A DNA stretch of 64,000 bases from Cordia subcordata (taxonomy: Eukaryota > Streptophyta > Magnoliopsida > Boraginales > Cordiaceae): assembly GCA_028554755.1 (NCBI GenBank), contig JAPTOF010000011.1, positions 5,546,501 to 5,610,500 of the forward strand, in the 5' to 3' direction. A model generated the notes under the pieces. The model worked only from the letters and a program-made list of their open reading frames with translations. It was not told the origin of the DNA and did not search any database. Numbering within the stretch: position 1 is the first letter of the stretch; each line of letters begins with the position of its first letter. Of this stretch, positions 27,312 through 36,518 are shown piece by piece. A program made the translations under genes and the position numbers.

Positions 27312-30300
27312 TTATTAAGAGAGGCCGAGAACAAAACCCTTTTTTTTTTGGTGGTTAAGAGAGGCAGATAACAAAAACCAAAACCATGGACAAATTAAAC
27401 AAAAAAAATCACCGGCATGAACAGTACCTCGCGAACAGTATTTTTTTTTTTTTTTGGGCTAGGTTGTTCGGTGGATTTTATGGGTGTGAGGGTGGGTGGG
27501 TGTTTTGAAAGAAACCCTAATGTTTTGACCTAGCTCTAGATACCATGTTGAAAGAAATAAAACATTAGAATTGAAGAGAATGACTTAATACATATTGTGT
27601 ATTTGGCCCTATTTATAACATACAAAGTTTCCTATTTTTCCGCTTATCATAATGGAGAATTACCATAACTCTATTGCCATAACTCTATTACCATAATTCT
27701 ATTACCATATTTCTACTACTAACACCATGCAAGAGGAATTCCAGGCTCTTCGGCAACAAAGGACCTAGACACTTGTTCCCTTACCCAAAGACAAGAAGAC
27801 AATAGGGTGTAAATGGGTCTTTATGATTAAGAAGAATGTTGATGGTACCATTGCTAGGTACAAAGCAAGAATTGTTGCTAAGGGCTACAACCAAGAACAA
27901 GGCATAGACTATGCAGAAACATTCCGTCTTATAATAAAATCACCTACAATCAAGGCTGTCATGACTCTAGCTCTTTACTATGGATGACATTACATCAATT
28001 GGACATCTCTAATGCCTCCTTGCATGGCAATCTTGAAGGAGATGTTTATATGGACCAGCCACAAGGATTTAAAGATCCTTAGAGGCCTGACTTGGTGTGC
28101 AAGCTTCAAAAGTCCCATTATGGACTAAAACAGGCCCCAAAGGGCCTGGTATTCCAAACTCTCTTCATTTTTGTTCTCAGGGTTTTCACACCACACATGC
28201 AAACACCTCCCTGTTTATTCAGAAAACATCTACACACACTCTTATCCTTTTATTGTATGTAGATGACATTATTCTTATTAGGACATCATCACAGGCTATT
28301 ATGACAATGATTAACACTATGAAACAAGAGTTTGCTATGAAATATCTAGGCCCTCTTTCCTTCTTTCTGGGCATTGAGGTTCAACAAAGCAGTTCAGGTC
28401 TTCTTCTAAGTCAAACTAAGTATGCCAAAGAGCTACTCCATAAAGCAGGACTTAGTGATTGTAAAGCTGCACCAACACCTACAGTTTCTAAATACAGTGC
28501 TACTTCAAGAGATGGGGCAAAGCCTTATGACAATCCAACTCACTATAGGAGTTTTGTTGGGGCTCTACAATATCTTACAGCCACAAAGCCTGAATTGCAG
28601 TATGCAGTCAACACTTTATGTCAGAAGATGCATGCAACAATGCAACAACTAAGTCTGATTATGCAGCTCTAAAGAGGGTGCTCAAATATGTCCAAAGTAT
28701 TCTCACACAAGGGCTTCTATTCACTCCTGGTCCTCTTAACACTTCAAGCTTTTTCAGACAGTGATTGGGCCATTGATGTGGTGGATAGAAAATCAACCAC
28801 AGGCTACCACATTTTTCTTGGCAATAATCTCATATCCTGGTGCTCAAAGAAGCAGCTTACTGTTGCTAAGTCATCCACTGAGGCTGAGTACAAGGCCATG
28901 TCTCAAGCAGCTACAGAATTAACATAGCTTTCCTACCTATTTAAAGCTCTACACATTCCACCTACAGTTTCTGTTCTATACTCTGATAATGTTTCAGCAC
29001 TAGCATTGGCCTCTAGTCCAGTTTTCCATGCTAGAACAAAGCATATTGAGCTTGACCACCATTACATCAGAGAACAGGTTGTAGCTAAAAGACTTACTAT
29101 CTCCTATCATTCTTCTACAGAATAGTTGGCAAATATATTTACAAAGGCTCTATCAACACATCAGCGGCAAGCTTTCCTTGGCAGCACCAAGATCAGCTTA
29201 AGAGGGGTTATTAGAGTATAGGAGAACAGTGTGTTAATAACTAGCTGTAATGGTTGTAACTAATAGCATGTGCTAGTGTTATGTTACTTATAGAGTTAGT
29301 GACAACTCAGCAGTCTGTTATAACTAACTCTAGAAGGTTCTAGAGTGTAGAAAGCATACTCTATAAATACCTGTATCATGTACATAATAGAATCAATGAA
29401 TAACAAATCATTCTCTTAAATGCTTTCTATGTCTTCTTTAACACCAGTAGCTTTATAAAAGAGCATATATGAATTACCACACTACGGTAGCAGATTGAAA
29501 AAGTCACAAATCCCTTGGGTAGAGGTGATATGGAACAGACAAGAATGATCATAGTACCGAGACAAGGATCATCGCCAAGAGTGTGACCTTTGAAAGGGGT
29601 TACTATAATATTAGTAGCATTCTATAATCAAAATGATGAGAACCTATAGACGATATATTAGGGGAAAAAAATTAATTTTTCTATCAAATTAATAGTTTTT
29701 CAGTTTTACACATCAAAAGTCTTATGCTTATCACTACAATGCCTAATTATCTCTATATGCGGGTAAAAATAGGTTACGATTAGAAGCCCTACTTTCAATT
29801 TAAGTGGTACCAGAATTTGCCATTAAGATATTTGAGTTAAATGACAACTATTAATGCAGTTATTGAGTATAGAAAATATACATACTGTTGAAATCTCCAA
29901 CAAGAAGAAAGTAGGCGTGGAAACTATGAATGATCTTGAGACAGTCAACAGTTTTTGATGCTGCAGCCAAAGCCTGCATATTATTAACCATGACATAGCT
30001 AAGCACAAATTCTGACACATATACAAGTAGATATTAAAGAATAGGGCCATTTACCATTCGCTCCCTACTAACAAAGGGCACAGGAAAAAACAGACTGGGT
30101 ACAGCATAAAAACTTAATCTAACTACAAATCTTTTAACGGTAACCTCAAATTTAAACCTTTTCAATTGAAATGTGAACAAATTCTAGTTTACTCAACTTA
30201 ATAAGCATTTAGAGAATATTGGAGAAATACAGACAGTAATCTTGACCATTGTGAATACCAATAAATTCTACACAACTTCATAATCAGCTAAATCAAGGCT

Positions 30301-33300
30301 CAACTAAGATATACAAACTAGTGGACAATTGCTCATTCTTTCACAAAAGAGTGAGCAATTATTATTAAAAAAATCCGAGATTACAGATGGACGTATGAGT
30401 CAGATATTCCAAAGATAAATTAGGGCTTGTGCAGTTTCCAGAAACTGTTTTCTCTAGGAAACTGAAATATTTTAACTCTGTTCCAATGATAAAGGGCATT
30501 GCGAAGCTCAGATTCTCAGACAATTGGAAGAGCAAGGAGTGCTATTTTAGGTCCAAGTGGAGAAGAAAACATCAAACTTTTCCTTGTTTCCAAAAGTCTC
30601 CTATGTAGTGATAGAATAATGTCACATCAAGACCTTATGGAATACATCCTCTCTCCTACCACCATTTTGTACAATTGAATGGGTCCTTAAGTTTTTCAAT
30701 TTCTTTTTCTAGGCTCTGCATCTGTCCAAGCATGATAACAGGGACTCATGGAAATCCACAGAGACTTCAAGTCATAGGCATTATAGACATCATCCTTTCT
30801 TTCAACAAAGTATCACTTGTATGGAGATAATAGAGGATTTGGCCCTCAAAAGGGAGAGCGTGGCATCACCAAGTCCATATAACTAATCCCACCTAGAAGG
30901 ATAATGAGTAGTTTGGTTAACAACATATTAATATCTTTAAAACAAATAACATTTTTCTGTAGTTGTTCTAACAGGCAAAATCTTTGGAAACAAAGAAAAG
31001 GAAAGGAAAAAAACTAATCATACCTGTCCCATAAACTGTCCTCCATACACTTTTCCAAATTTTGGAGCATCAGGCAAGGTGATCCCTCGGAAAATGTTAA
31101 CCTTCAAGGTTGTTAAGAACCCACTGGCAAGTTATTCACAGATAGTTCAAGATAGAAATGTAGAGCAGAGAGCAAAGGTTCACAATCAACTTGCCATCCA
31201 TTCAGACCACATCATACAAATTCATTACTTCAAAATGTAAGCTCATATTCTAAAGAAGCAAGTACCCAAGTGTTATCAAAACCGTACCTTGGTAAGCTCT
31301 ACAATCAATATTTAACAAACTCATTTTGGTTATAGAAGACATATCTGAATAATAAAGGACTATTCTCTCTCAATTTTCTATTGCTGTCCCTTTTTCTTTT
31401 CTTCTTTCTTTTCATGGGGTTTGATAACCAGGAAAATGAGACCTCTTAGGAAGATGTAGCTTTTCTATGAGTAGTTAAAGCTAGTTAAACCAGATAAGTT
31501 TGAAAAGAATCCTGAAAAATTTACTGACTGGCACATCGTCTGTATGTGATGAAAGCTCCAATGTAAAAGGCAAAAATGAAACATAAAAGGATTGACACTT
31601 GAAAAATTATCAGAATTAAAGCAGACATTACTAGAAACATTTTCTTCAGGTACCAGAACAGAATCTAAATCCAATTAATGGTCAGATGCTCAACTGAAAG
31701 TTCAGAAGTAACATCAGTTTCACCAAAACCTTGCCCCACAAAGAGAATGCCAGGCCTTACACTGTCACAGGATTTTCCTTTCTTTTTAATCCTCAACTAT
31801 AAGTATTCTAAGCAAAGTGGTGATCCTTTTTACTGGTAAAAATATTGCAATTTTTCCTAGACATTCCTCAAACAACTTTCTCTTTAAGCTTATAGACCAT
31901 TAAAAGCTCATATTACTTAAAAAGGTATTGGACTTGAGAGACAAACGCATCTCTGGGGACCCAGTATAAATTAAGCAACCTCAGGTGCTCCTCCATGCAT
32001 TACTTGTGGCCATAGACCCATTGGCAACACTCGAGTTCAACAATAAAATAGCAGGTGTAATAGAAAAGTGAAAAAGAAGAAGAATATCAAAATGAAATTT
32101 GTATTGCATTGATCTGGATTGAAGTACATAGAGAAGCTCTATAAATATAGGCTATAGAGAGTGTAAGCTGCTGCTTTAACTAATCTGTTATAACTACCAT
32201 ATCTCTAACTTTATTGTGCTTCCACTACCAGCTGTAACAAACTCCTATAATTATTTCAATTACACTCCTTAACCTGTACATGCTTTAGACCTCTTGCTTC
32301 CGTTCCAAGTCTTAATCTCATTGCCAAAAATGTTTTTAACAGCAAAATATTGGATTCTGAGGATGTTATAGGCCATGTCCCATAGACTTCTAGCCCAAGA
32401 AAATCTCAATTAATAGATGATGGACTGATTCAGATGGTCTTTACAGAAATAGCATCTACTTTTAAGGATCTGACCCCTTTTCTCAAGATTTTCAATATTG
32501 AGAATTCTTTCCAATAAAGCTCCAGGCAAAAGAAAGAAAACGAGCATAAGACTTCCAATTATATTTCTAACAAAAATTTTCTCGAGCATCAAGTATCAGA
32601 ACAGTTTCTTCCAACAAGAGCTTTGTCAAAGGACTTCACTGTGAATGAACCATTTTTTCTCAAGTTCCACTTGAACCATGTTTTCTCAAGTTCCATTTGA
32701 CTTTGTCCTCTCAGTCAGCATCAACATGCACTTGATATAAGCAACCAAAAAAGTTGGTGAAGTACTCCATCTCCCAGTCATTAGCTTCCCTAATAAATGG
32801 CACATTCCAGTCAACACTACCATTAACCCTCTTAGTTGCTTTCCCATGGACTTATATTGTATTGCTTTGTTTCTTACTTTCTACATGGATGCTGGTCTAA
32901 TCATGATATAAAATTTGGAATGTTCAAAGAAGTCCAGGAAATATGTCCAAGCAAAAAGAGAGGAACTAAAGAAGACACAGAACATTAAATGCTACATGGT
33001 GTCAGCAAGTGAAACATACTTCTATAGGCTCGAGGTGCAGTATATGCTCCACAAGTGAGAATTTCTCAATCGCCTCATCTGCATTCCAAATTGATTTTGG
33101 ATACAGCAAATTACTATGCTCATGAGACAACACCAAGCAGGTAAGCTGCCATCACAGACAAAACGCGAAACATGAAAGCCAGAAAAATGTGGATATCATT
33201 TTGAGACATAGAAGAAAAGCATATAAAGGAGGCAGTGAAATTATCTTAGGATGAACATGGAACTCTCTTGAACTGTCTTAAAGAAGAGGAGCAACCTCAG

Positions 33301-36300
33301 ACAATGCGATTACATCTCCATGTTGAGCAGATGATGCTGTACCTGCAAGAGCATATCATGACACGTCATCTCAGTTACTTAAATTAAAGTCCTTTCTGGA
33401 AAACACTTCTAAAACGTCGATCATCCCAGAATGCTGGTAGAACTCTTATAAAACCATATGCAAATAGCCACCAACAGATGAAAGACAACGAGCAAATCAA
33501 ATTAAAATTTCACGTCAAAAAAGGTTCCTGTGCTCTGGAATGTTACCCAGGTCCAGCTTCAGATGAACCAGAACACCCCAATAGGCTAATTTGAATTAAC
33601 CAGTCAACAGAGGAGGGGAAAAAGAATAAGAATGAATAACCTAAATAGGGCTCTCACCATGACCAAAATAATCATGTCGTTTCAACTGGAACTCAGGAAG
33701 ATTTTCATCTTCAGCATGGACAGACCCACAGACTTCAGCCTGCAAAATTATGTCAGCCGCAGAAATAAATCGTACCAAGGATAACTAGTCAATATAATCC
33801 ACAAGGAAATCACCACAAAACTTACTTCTCCATCCCAGACAAAGTAAATCCCGTCTCCAGCCTCCCCTTCGCGAACAACATATTCTCCCTTGTCTTGGCA
33901 AACACACAGAGGGATTCATTAAAATTTACCGACAAAATTGTACTACATTCTCCATTCATGAAGCATAATTTAAGTATGCTTATGCTTCAATCAGACCGGA
34001 AGCATTTAGGTGGCGGAGGGAGAGAGGGAGGGGATTGAATCACAAGGTTTCTGTAGACAAGTTTCTAGATTTTTCTTAGGAAATGTCACCCATACTTATC
34101 AAAATCGTGTAATTCGTCATTCATACCACACAGTTCAATTCAAGAGCATAACAATATGAATCGGTATGTGAATGAAAGATGTACATGAATCTAAGATGGT
34201 TCACACATTTACCAATTTGGAGATTTGTTAAGGACAGTCATTGACTTACTGCAGAAATAGCTTACTTGCAATTATTAGGCAGTCTTAGTTAGTTAGAATT
34301 AGTCAGAATGTATTATTGGAGTTATGGATGTAACTCTTCTAACAAACTAGTCTTGCATCACAAGAATCTCAAGCAACTATAAATGTATATCAGCTGTCTC
34401 TCTCTCAACATGGTATCAAATGAATGTTGGGTCCTGCCACCAACTTTTTTGCAGGTCTCAATCTTCCATGGCTACCTCTGTCATCAAGTTACAGCAGTAA
34501 TAGCTTACTCTGTTATTATTAGGCAGACTGAGTTAGTTAACATTAGTTAGAATGGTATAGTGGAGTTAGGAATGGAACTAACTTGTGACAAACTCAAACT
34601 ATATTTGCATCACAAGTATCTCAAGCAACTATAAATACATATCAACTTAACATTGATCAATGAATAACAAAATTTTCTTCTCTCTCTCCCTGCTCCCCCC
34701 TCCCCCCCAAATACAACCCCAAAACACACACCAAAAACAAGATTGACTTCTATGTTGGATTTGTGTTGGTCATGTTTGTTTTCTGCATTTTGTTTTTCTT
34801 CCTTAAAATAGTTTAAACCATAATAGGTCTCAGCTGGCAATAATTAAAAATTCCGAACATGAAGAGCGGCCTCAATGAAAGGGTTTCAAAAGCATTTTTC
34901 TTAACAACTTTTGAAAAACAGCTTTCTTTGAGAAGCTGAAAATTCTGGCTTCTAAAAAAAGTTGTATTTAAGCTTTTTTCAAAGTTTCAACTTTTTTGGA
35001 AGCCAAATCAAATAGTTATTGCAAATCTAACGTAACTTTTTCAGGAAAAAAGTGTTTTCCCCTAAAAAAGAGCCAATCCAAACAGGCCGAAAATATGCCA
35101 TCAGCAGAATCAAAATAATTGCAGTGCCAAACACCTGCACTTTATAGTTTGACAATTCTGCCCAGGATCCTTGGTGAAGATCAAGGTGATGAAGAAAAGG
35201 GATATTTGTTTTTGGTCATGAATTTTTTTCTTTTTTTCTTTTTTGTTTGGTGTTAATGTTGCTGTTGATGGCCTTACCAAAAATCTATTTTTAAGATTTG
35301 TACCAGAATACAAGCCTAAATCTACTTTCAAAATGTAACTGCATCACCATGCTTCACTACTCAATATATTTCACTACTCAATAAAATTCATGACTCAATA
35401 CAATTCAGTGTTTCACAATTTTAAAAGTGATATTTTAAATCACAGCATAATTCACAGTTTGACAACCATGATCTCAACATCCATGGACAAGTTACCGTGC
35501 AACACATCATAAAACTTAAATGTAGACAAAAAGTGATTGAAGGATGAAAAAGGAGAGGGGAATAAACAAGAGATCCAGATCAAATTCCATAACAATATTA
35601 AGTTTCATTTTTCAGCATCTTATTCCTCTTTTAAAAGTAACACAAGTCCACTAAGTCATAATAGATACTACTTTGACAGTTCATCTTTTGAACCGCAGCT
35701 GGACTGTCAAACTGTCCACGACATAGACCCACGCCCATGTGGGGCCCACATTACTCTAACGAACAGTGGACACCTTTTCAGAAAATCCCTACTTCAAATG
35801 CTTCCAATTCACACATAAAAGAGTAGAATTCCATGAAGGACGGGATTCGGCTGGGTTAGGGGGTTAAAAAAGAAAACAGAAAGGAGTAAAATTCCACATC
35901 ACCAGATGTTGAAGAAGATGTAGAAACCATTACTTACTAAAGCCAGAGACAAACACGCACATACAGTAATACACATATACAAACACATACACATAAACAT
36001 GCATATAAACAGTTACTTAAACATTCAAACGACAATTTCATATTCTTCATGCAAATAAGCAGATACGACAATTTCACATTCTTCATGCAAATAAGCAGAT
36101 AAGTAAATCATTGAAAAAAATAAAAACAAAAAATTTAAAGTAAAGAAAACGTCAAAAATTCAACTTAGTTTGCAATTAGATAAAATTAAAAGCTGGAAAA
36201 AAATTTGAATGAAATTTACCGTATTGTTTAACAATGATAATTTGCGCAATTTTTCTGAGAGACGAACCAGGCAGCTTCTGCAGCAACGGCACGCCTCCGA

Positions 36301-36375
36301 AGAACTCCATCACTGCCATTTCAACATCATCGAATTTAACACTAAAGAATTAAAATTCTGATACAACATATTCAG

Positions 36376-36413
<38 letters not shown>

Positions 36414-36518
36414 GTGTGTGTGTGTATATATATGTGTGTGTATGTATATGTATATGCATATGTATATATATTAAGTGTGTGAGTGTGTGTAGAGTTAGAT
36501 ACCTGATTCGTTATTCAT
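6516..36518 (-). CDS. ACH2-like: Peroxisomal acyl-CoA thioesterase with cNMP-binding-like domain, 17 exons
   Basis: Seventeen exons joined at GT-AG sites give 1290 nt: 429 residues plus TAA. Exon spans are 36503-36518, 36220-36312, 33826-33893, 33658-33739, 33296-33342, 33020-33145, 31024-31101, 29886-29973, 18490-18602, 17804-17866, 17664-17719, 10184-10288, 10047-10103, 8888-8989, 6887-6935, 6718-6786 and 6516-6593. Residues about 7-125 form a cNMP-binding-like domain. Two hotdog halves follow (about 145-240 and 300-425). The catalytic triad expected from bacterial TesB aligns with D363 (SLDHSMWFH), S384 ([10 protein letters not shown]) and Q411 (LTQEGLIRK). The C-terminal SKL is a type-1 peroxisomal signal. 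The family hydrolyses fatty acyl-CoA to free acid and CoA in peroxisomes. The length and domain order match Arabidopsis ACH proteins as I recall them. All introns are in phase and no coding lesion was seen, so the gene appears functional despite its large, element-filled introns. Confidence 0.95.
6718..6786 (-). CDS. Thioesterase exon 16
   Basis: Encodes [20 protein letters not shown] then KGE. It holds the predicted catalytic Ser (384). Confidence 0.95.
6887..6935 (-). CDS. Thioesterase exon 15
   Basis: Encodes [16 protein letters not shown], directly after the catalytic Asp segment. Confidence 0.95.
7199..7573 (-). mobile_element. TRIM element (terminal-repeat retrotransposon in miniature) in intron 14
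   Basis: Two direct repeats, 7199-7312 and 7454-7573, flank a 141-bp non-coding interior. On the minus strand the LTR is followed by TGGTACCAGAGCCCAGG (a tRNA-Met-type primer site) and the other LTR is preceded by GTGAGGGGGAG (polypurine tract). The host sequence GGAAC is duplicated at 7194-7198 and 7574-7578. There is no coding capacity, so an autonomous copia would be needed for movement. Confidence 0.88.
7579..8887. other. Rest of intron 14
   Basis: No gene or clear element was seen. The 83-residue plus frame at 8468-8719 has no recognisable motif. Confidence 0.5.
8888..8989 (-). CDS. Thioesterase exon 14
   Basis: Encodes [20 protein letters not shown] then [13 protein letters not shown], carrying the predicted catalytic Asp (residue 363). 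Confidence 0.95.
10047..10103 (-). CDS. Thioesterase exon 13
   Basis: Encodes [18 protein letters not shown], separated from exon 12 by an 80-bp intron. Confidence 0.95.
10184..10288 (-). CDS. Thioesterase exon 12
   Basis: Encodes [20 protein letters not shown] then [14 protein letters not shown], the start of the second hotdog domain. Confidence 0.95.
10892..11169 (+). repeat. 5' LTR of the intron 11 copia, first part
   Basis: Matches 16130 onward (for example AGATTAGTGGGTCTCTTAGA) through ATAAATAGGCTTGTAC, with about 28 bp missing near its start. It is interrupted at 11169; the rest resumes at 12848-12888. Confidence 0.88.
11170..12847. mobile_element. Probable solo LTR inserted in the copia 5' LTR
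   Basis: The insertion begins TGTCACGTCCC and ends GGGACGTTACG, short inverted ends of LTR type (TG at the left; the expected CA is mutated). GTAAT (11165-11169) and ATAAT (12848-12852) flank it, a 4/5 match to a 5-bp target duplication. It has no coding capacity. CACTGTTCATGAACAGT-like palindromes recur near 12190-12430, and (ATT)n lies at about 12784-12811. The Ty3/gypsy class is a guess from LTR ends and length (about 1.7 kb). Confidence 0.6.
12915..16110 (+). pseudogene. Copia gag-pol remnant lacking reverse transcriptase
   Basis: Gag starts [20 protein letters not shown] and continues through frameshifts. An RG-rich tail is at about 13590-13760, and the zinc knuckle [10 protein letters not shown] has a stop before its last EC (13804-13845). 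The protease site reads NNEASNHM instead of a DTGAS-type motif. Integrase pieces include HTDIRGP (about 14540), RSDRGGEF (about 14730) and [10 protein letters not shown] (about 14830). After [12 protein letters not shown] a TRIM interrupts the frame. Following [15 protein letters not shown] the sequence jumps near 15945 to the end of RNase H ([21 protein letters not shown]). Most of the RT/RNase H region, including YVDD, is missing. Several stops make it non-functional. Confidence 0.85.
15518..15785 (-). mobile_element. 75-bp-LTR TRIM nested in the copia pol remnant
   Basis: The LTRs at 15518-15592 and 15711-15785 are 75 bp each. The 118-bp interior, read on the minus strand, starts TGGTATCAGAGCCTGGAAGC (primer site) and ends GTGAGGGGGCG (purine tract). 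It interrupts [12 protein letters not shown]...[11 protein letters not shown] of the host copia, so it inserted later. No clean target duplication is visible. Confidence 0.9.
16130..16453 (+). repeat. 3' LTR of the intron 11 copia
   Basis: Begins TGAAAATAATT after a purine tract (AAGGGGAAGC) and ends CTCTTCCTCTAACA. It contains a TATA-like ATAAATAGGC near 16378. Confidence 0.88.
16914..17374 (+). mobile_element. Tandem TRIM: three 75-bp LTRs, two interiors
   Basis: LTRs lie at 16914-16988, 17107-17181 and 17300-17374, with 118-bp interiors between them (16989-17106 and 17182-17299). Interior 1 starts with an intact TGGTATCAGAGCCTGGAAGC primer site; interior 2 has TGGAATTAGAGCCTGG. Both end GTGAGGGGGCG. 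It is the same family as the copy at 15518-15785 but in the opposite orientation. No flanking target duplication was found. It lies in intron 11 of the thioesterase gene. Confidence 0.92.
17664..17719 (-). CDS. Thioesterase exon 11
   Basis: Encodes [18 protein letters not shown] and ends in phase 2, leading into the 7.4-kb intron 11. Confidence 0.94.
17804..17866 (-). CDS. Thioesterase exon 10
   Basis: Encodes [20 protein letters not shown] and M, the inter-domain linker. Confidence 0.94.
18033..18106. repeat. 37-bp tandem duplication in intron 9
   Basis: CATATTACTTCATGCCCAAT followed by GCAGCATAGCTT occurs twice, starting at 18033 and 18070. Confidence 0.85.
18490..18602 (-). CDS. Thioesterase exon 9
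   Basis: Encodes [20 protein letters not shown] then [17 protein letters not shown], the second half of hotdog 1. Confidence 0.95.
18603..19786. other. Intron 8, part downstream of the copia elements
   Basis: No coding sequence or clear element was recognised. It is AT-rich, with a C-rich patch near 19665-19695. Confidence 0.5.
19787..20021 (+). repeat. 5' LTR of the outer copia
   Basis: Begins TGTTAGAGTATAGGAGAACA and ends CTTCTTTAACA, directly before the primer site. Confidence 0.92.
22638..22830 (-). repeat. 3' LTR of the antisense copia
   Basis: The same sequence as the 5' LTR plus about 14 extra bp in the ATTACCATAA-rich part. It is preceded on the minus strand by the purine tract. 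Confidence 0.93.
22868..27155 (-). pseudogene. Gag-pol of the antisense copia, nearly full length but broken
   Basis: Gag (27155-26442) contains [20 protein letters not shown] and a UBN2-like body. A (GACCAC)n-type tract at 26340-26412 encodes an RG-rich stretch in the gag frame. The protease site reads [13 protein letters not shown] (about 26010). GAG-pre-integrase lies at about 25500-25650, and the integrase C-part with [10 protein letters not shown] at about 24900-25180. RT has [20 protein letters not shown] and [11 protein letters not shown] (about 23865-23900). RNase H runs to 22868 with [18 protein letters not shown] and SSTESEY. Frame changes and stops occur between these blocks. An in-frame duplication of the [13 protein letters not shown] block sits at about 23625-23810. 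Confidence 0.88.
27546..27724 (-). repeat. 5' LTR of the antisense copia
   Basis: Read on the minus strand it starts TGTTAGTAGTAGAAATATGG and ends TTCTTTCAACA before the primer site. Confidence 0.93.
29209..29443 (+). repeat. 3' LTR of the outer copia
   Basis: Begins TATTAGAGTATAGG (first G mutated to A) and ends TTCTTTAACA. It is the same length as its partner. Confidence 0.92.
29444..29885. other. Intron 8, part upstream of the copia elements
   Basis: No gene or element was recognised between the outer LTR and exon 8. Confidence 0.5.
29886..29973 (-). CDS. Thioesterase exon 8
   Basis: Encodes [20 protein letters not shown] then YFLLVGDFN. The split codon (A+TG) spans the 11.3-kb intron 8. 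Confidence 0.95.
29974..31023. other. Intron 7 of the thioesterase gene
   Basis: About 1 kb without coding sequence. A small hairpin with arms AATTGCTCATTCTTT/AAAGAGTGAGCAATT lies at about 30327-30360. Confidence 0.5.
31024..31101 (-). CDS. Thioesterase exon 7
   Basis: Encodes [20 protein letters not shown] then GQFMGQ, the conserved start of the first hotdog domain. Confidence 0.95.
32056..32240 (-). mobile_element. Possible solo LTR fragment in intron 6
   Basis: On the minus strand the block starts TGTTACAGCTGGTAGTGGAA, contains TATATTTATAGAGCTTCTC (promoter-like) and ends CTTTTCTATTACA, so it has TG...CA ends. No partner LTR, primer site or clear target duplication was found, so the limits are uncertain. 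Confidence 0.4.
33020..33145 (-). CDS. Thioesterase exon 6
   Basis: Encodes 42 residues from [10 protein letters not shown] to [12 protein letters not shown], the linker into the thioesterase. Confidence 0.95.
33296..33342 (-). CDS. Thioesterase exon 5
   Basis: Encodes [15 protein letters not shown], completing the cassette region. It lacks the Glu and Arg used by true cAMP-binding domains. Confidence 0.93.
33658..33739 (-). CDS. Thioesterase exon 4
   Basis: Encodes [20 protein letters not shown] then RHDYFGH. The phosphate-binding cassette region begins at DYFGHG. Confidence 0.95.
33826..33893 (-). CDS. Thioesterase exon 3
   Basis: Encodes [20 protein letters not shown] and DGE, the beta-roll of the cNMP-binding-like domain. 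Phase 0 donor GTAAGT. Confidence 0.95.
34255..34690 (+). mobile_element. Decayed TRIM-like or deleted copia: two LTR copies with a primer-site trace
   Basis: Two related blocks, about 34258-34410 and 34498-34690, share TAGCTTACT, ATTATTAGGCAG, TTAGTTAGAAT, GGAGTTA and CAAGCAACTATAAAT. The first ends CTCTCTCTCAACA and is followed by TGGTATCAAATGAATG, a degraded tRNA-Met-type primer site. The interior is under 100 bp. It lies in intron 2. Confidence 0.6.
34867..35092. mobile_element. MITE-like element in intron 2
   Basis: The right end, read in reverse, begins GGCCTGTTTGGATTGGCTC, a common start of hAT-type plant MITEs. The left side has complementary AAAAGC/AACTTTTG-rich sequence beginning near GGCCTCAATG. 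Inverted similarity is diffuse and no 8-bp duplication is visible. Confidence 0.35.
36029..36100. repeat. 36-bp tandem duplication in intron 2
   Basis: ACGACAATTTCATATTCTTC then ATGCAAATAAGCAGAT is repeated once with a single difference. Confidence 0.88.
36220..36312 (-). CDS. Thioesterase exon 2
   Basis: Encodes residues 6-36 ([20 protein letters not shown] onward), the start of the cNMP-binding-like domain. The acceptor is GGCAG at 36313-36317; the donor GTAAAT follows 36220. Confidence 0.93.
36376..36490. repeat. (TA)n/(TG)n microsatellite in intron 1
   Basis: Compound TA and TG runs fill most of the 190-bp first intron of the thioesterase gene. The plus-strand frame over it is a by-product. 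Confidence 0.85.
36503..36518 (-). CDS. Thioesterase exon 1 (start codon)
   Basis: ATG at 36518 encodes MNNES and ends in phase 1 before GTATCT. It is too short for ORF finding. It was chosen because joining it to exon 2 gives MNNESVMEFF, like the MNTESV/MDTESV start of the family, whereas the ATG at 36319 has no such match. Confidence 0.85.

Larger units (their letters stand above)
22638..27724 (-). mobile_element. Antisense copia nested in the outer copia
   Basis: The LTRs at 22638-22830 and 27546-27724 differ by about six substitutions and one indel of about 14 bp. On the minus strand the upstream LTR is followed by TGGTATCTAGAGC (primer site), and the other LTR is preceded by CTTGAGAGGGAG. 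The target CCATG is duplicated exactly (22633-22637 and 27725-27729). The lower LTR divergence and the nesting both make it younger than its host element. A (TC)n stretch at about 27281-27313 and T-rich runs lie in its leader. Confidence 0.95.
20401..29190 (+). pseudogene. Outer copia gag-pol remnant, split at 22637/27730
   Basis: Gag begins [20 protein letters not shown] and is truncated: it runs from GHVPCSDP almost directly into the basic [10 protein letters not shown] region and a degenerate zinc knuckle. A protease remnant and [12 protein letters not shown] follow, then a GAG-pre-integrase segment and integrase pieces ([17 protein letters not shown]). The frame enters the RT region at about 22590, is cut by the antisense element after WKAM-like sequence, and resumes at 27730 ([22 protein letters not shown]). 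YVDDIIL is at about 28255, and RNase H motifs ([16 protein letters not shown]) are at 28755-28920. Numerous stops and frame changes show that it is dead. Confidence 0.85.
19787..29443 (+). mobile_element. Outer Ty1/copia retrotransposon in intron 8
   Basis: The 235-bp LTRs at 19787-20021 and 29209-29443 differ at about 17 positions by eye. The 5' LTR is followed by TGGTATCCAGAGCC (tRNA-Met-type primer site with one extra C); the 3' LTR is preceded by AAGAGGGG. The flanks CCAGA (19782-19786) and CCAGT (29444-29448) form a near-perfect target duplication. The element is split by a second, antisense copia at 22638-27724. Its genes are broken by stops and a gag deletion. Confidence 0.93.

Noticed and set aside
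36317..36319. ATG at 36319 as thioesterase start (MAVMEFF)
   Set aside because: Splicing from 36503 to 36312 gives MNNESVMEFF, which matches the family start better and uses good splice sites.
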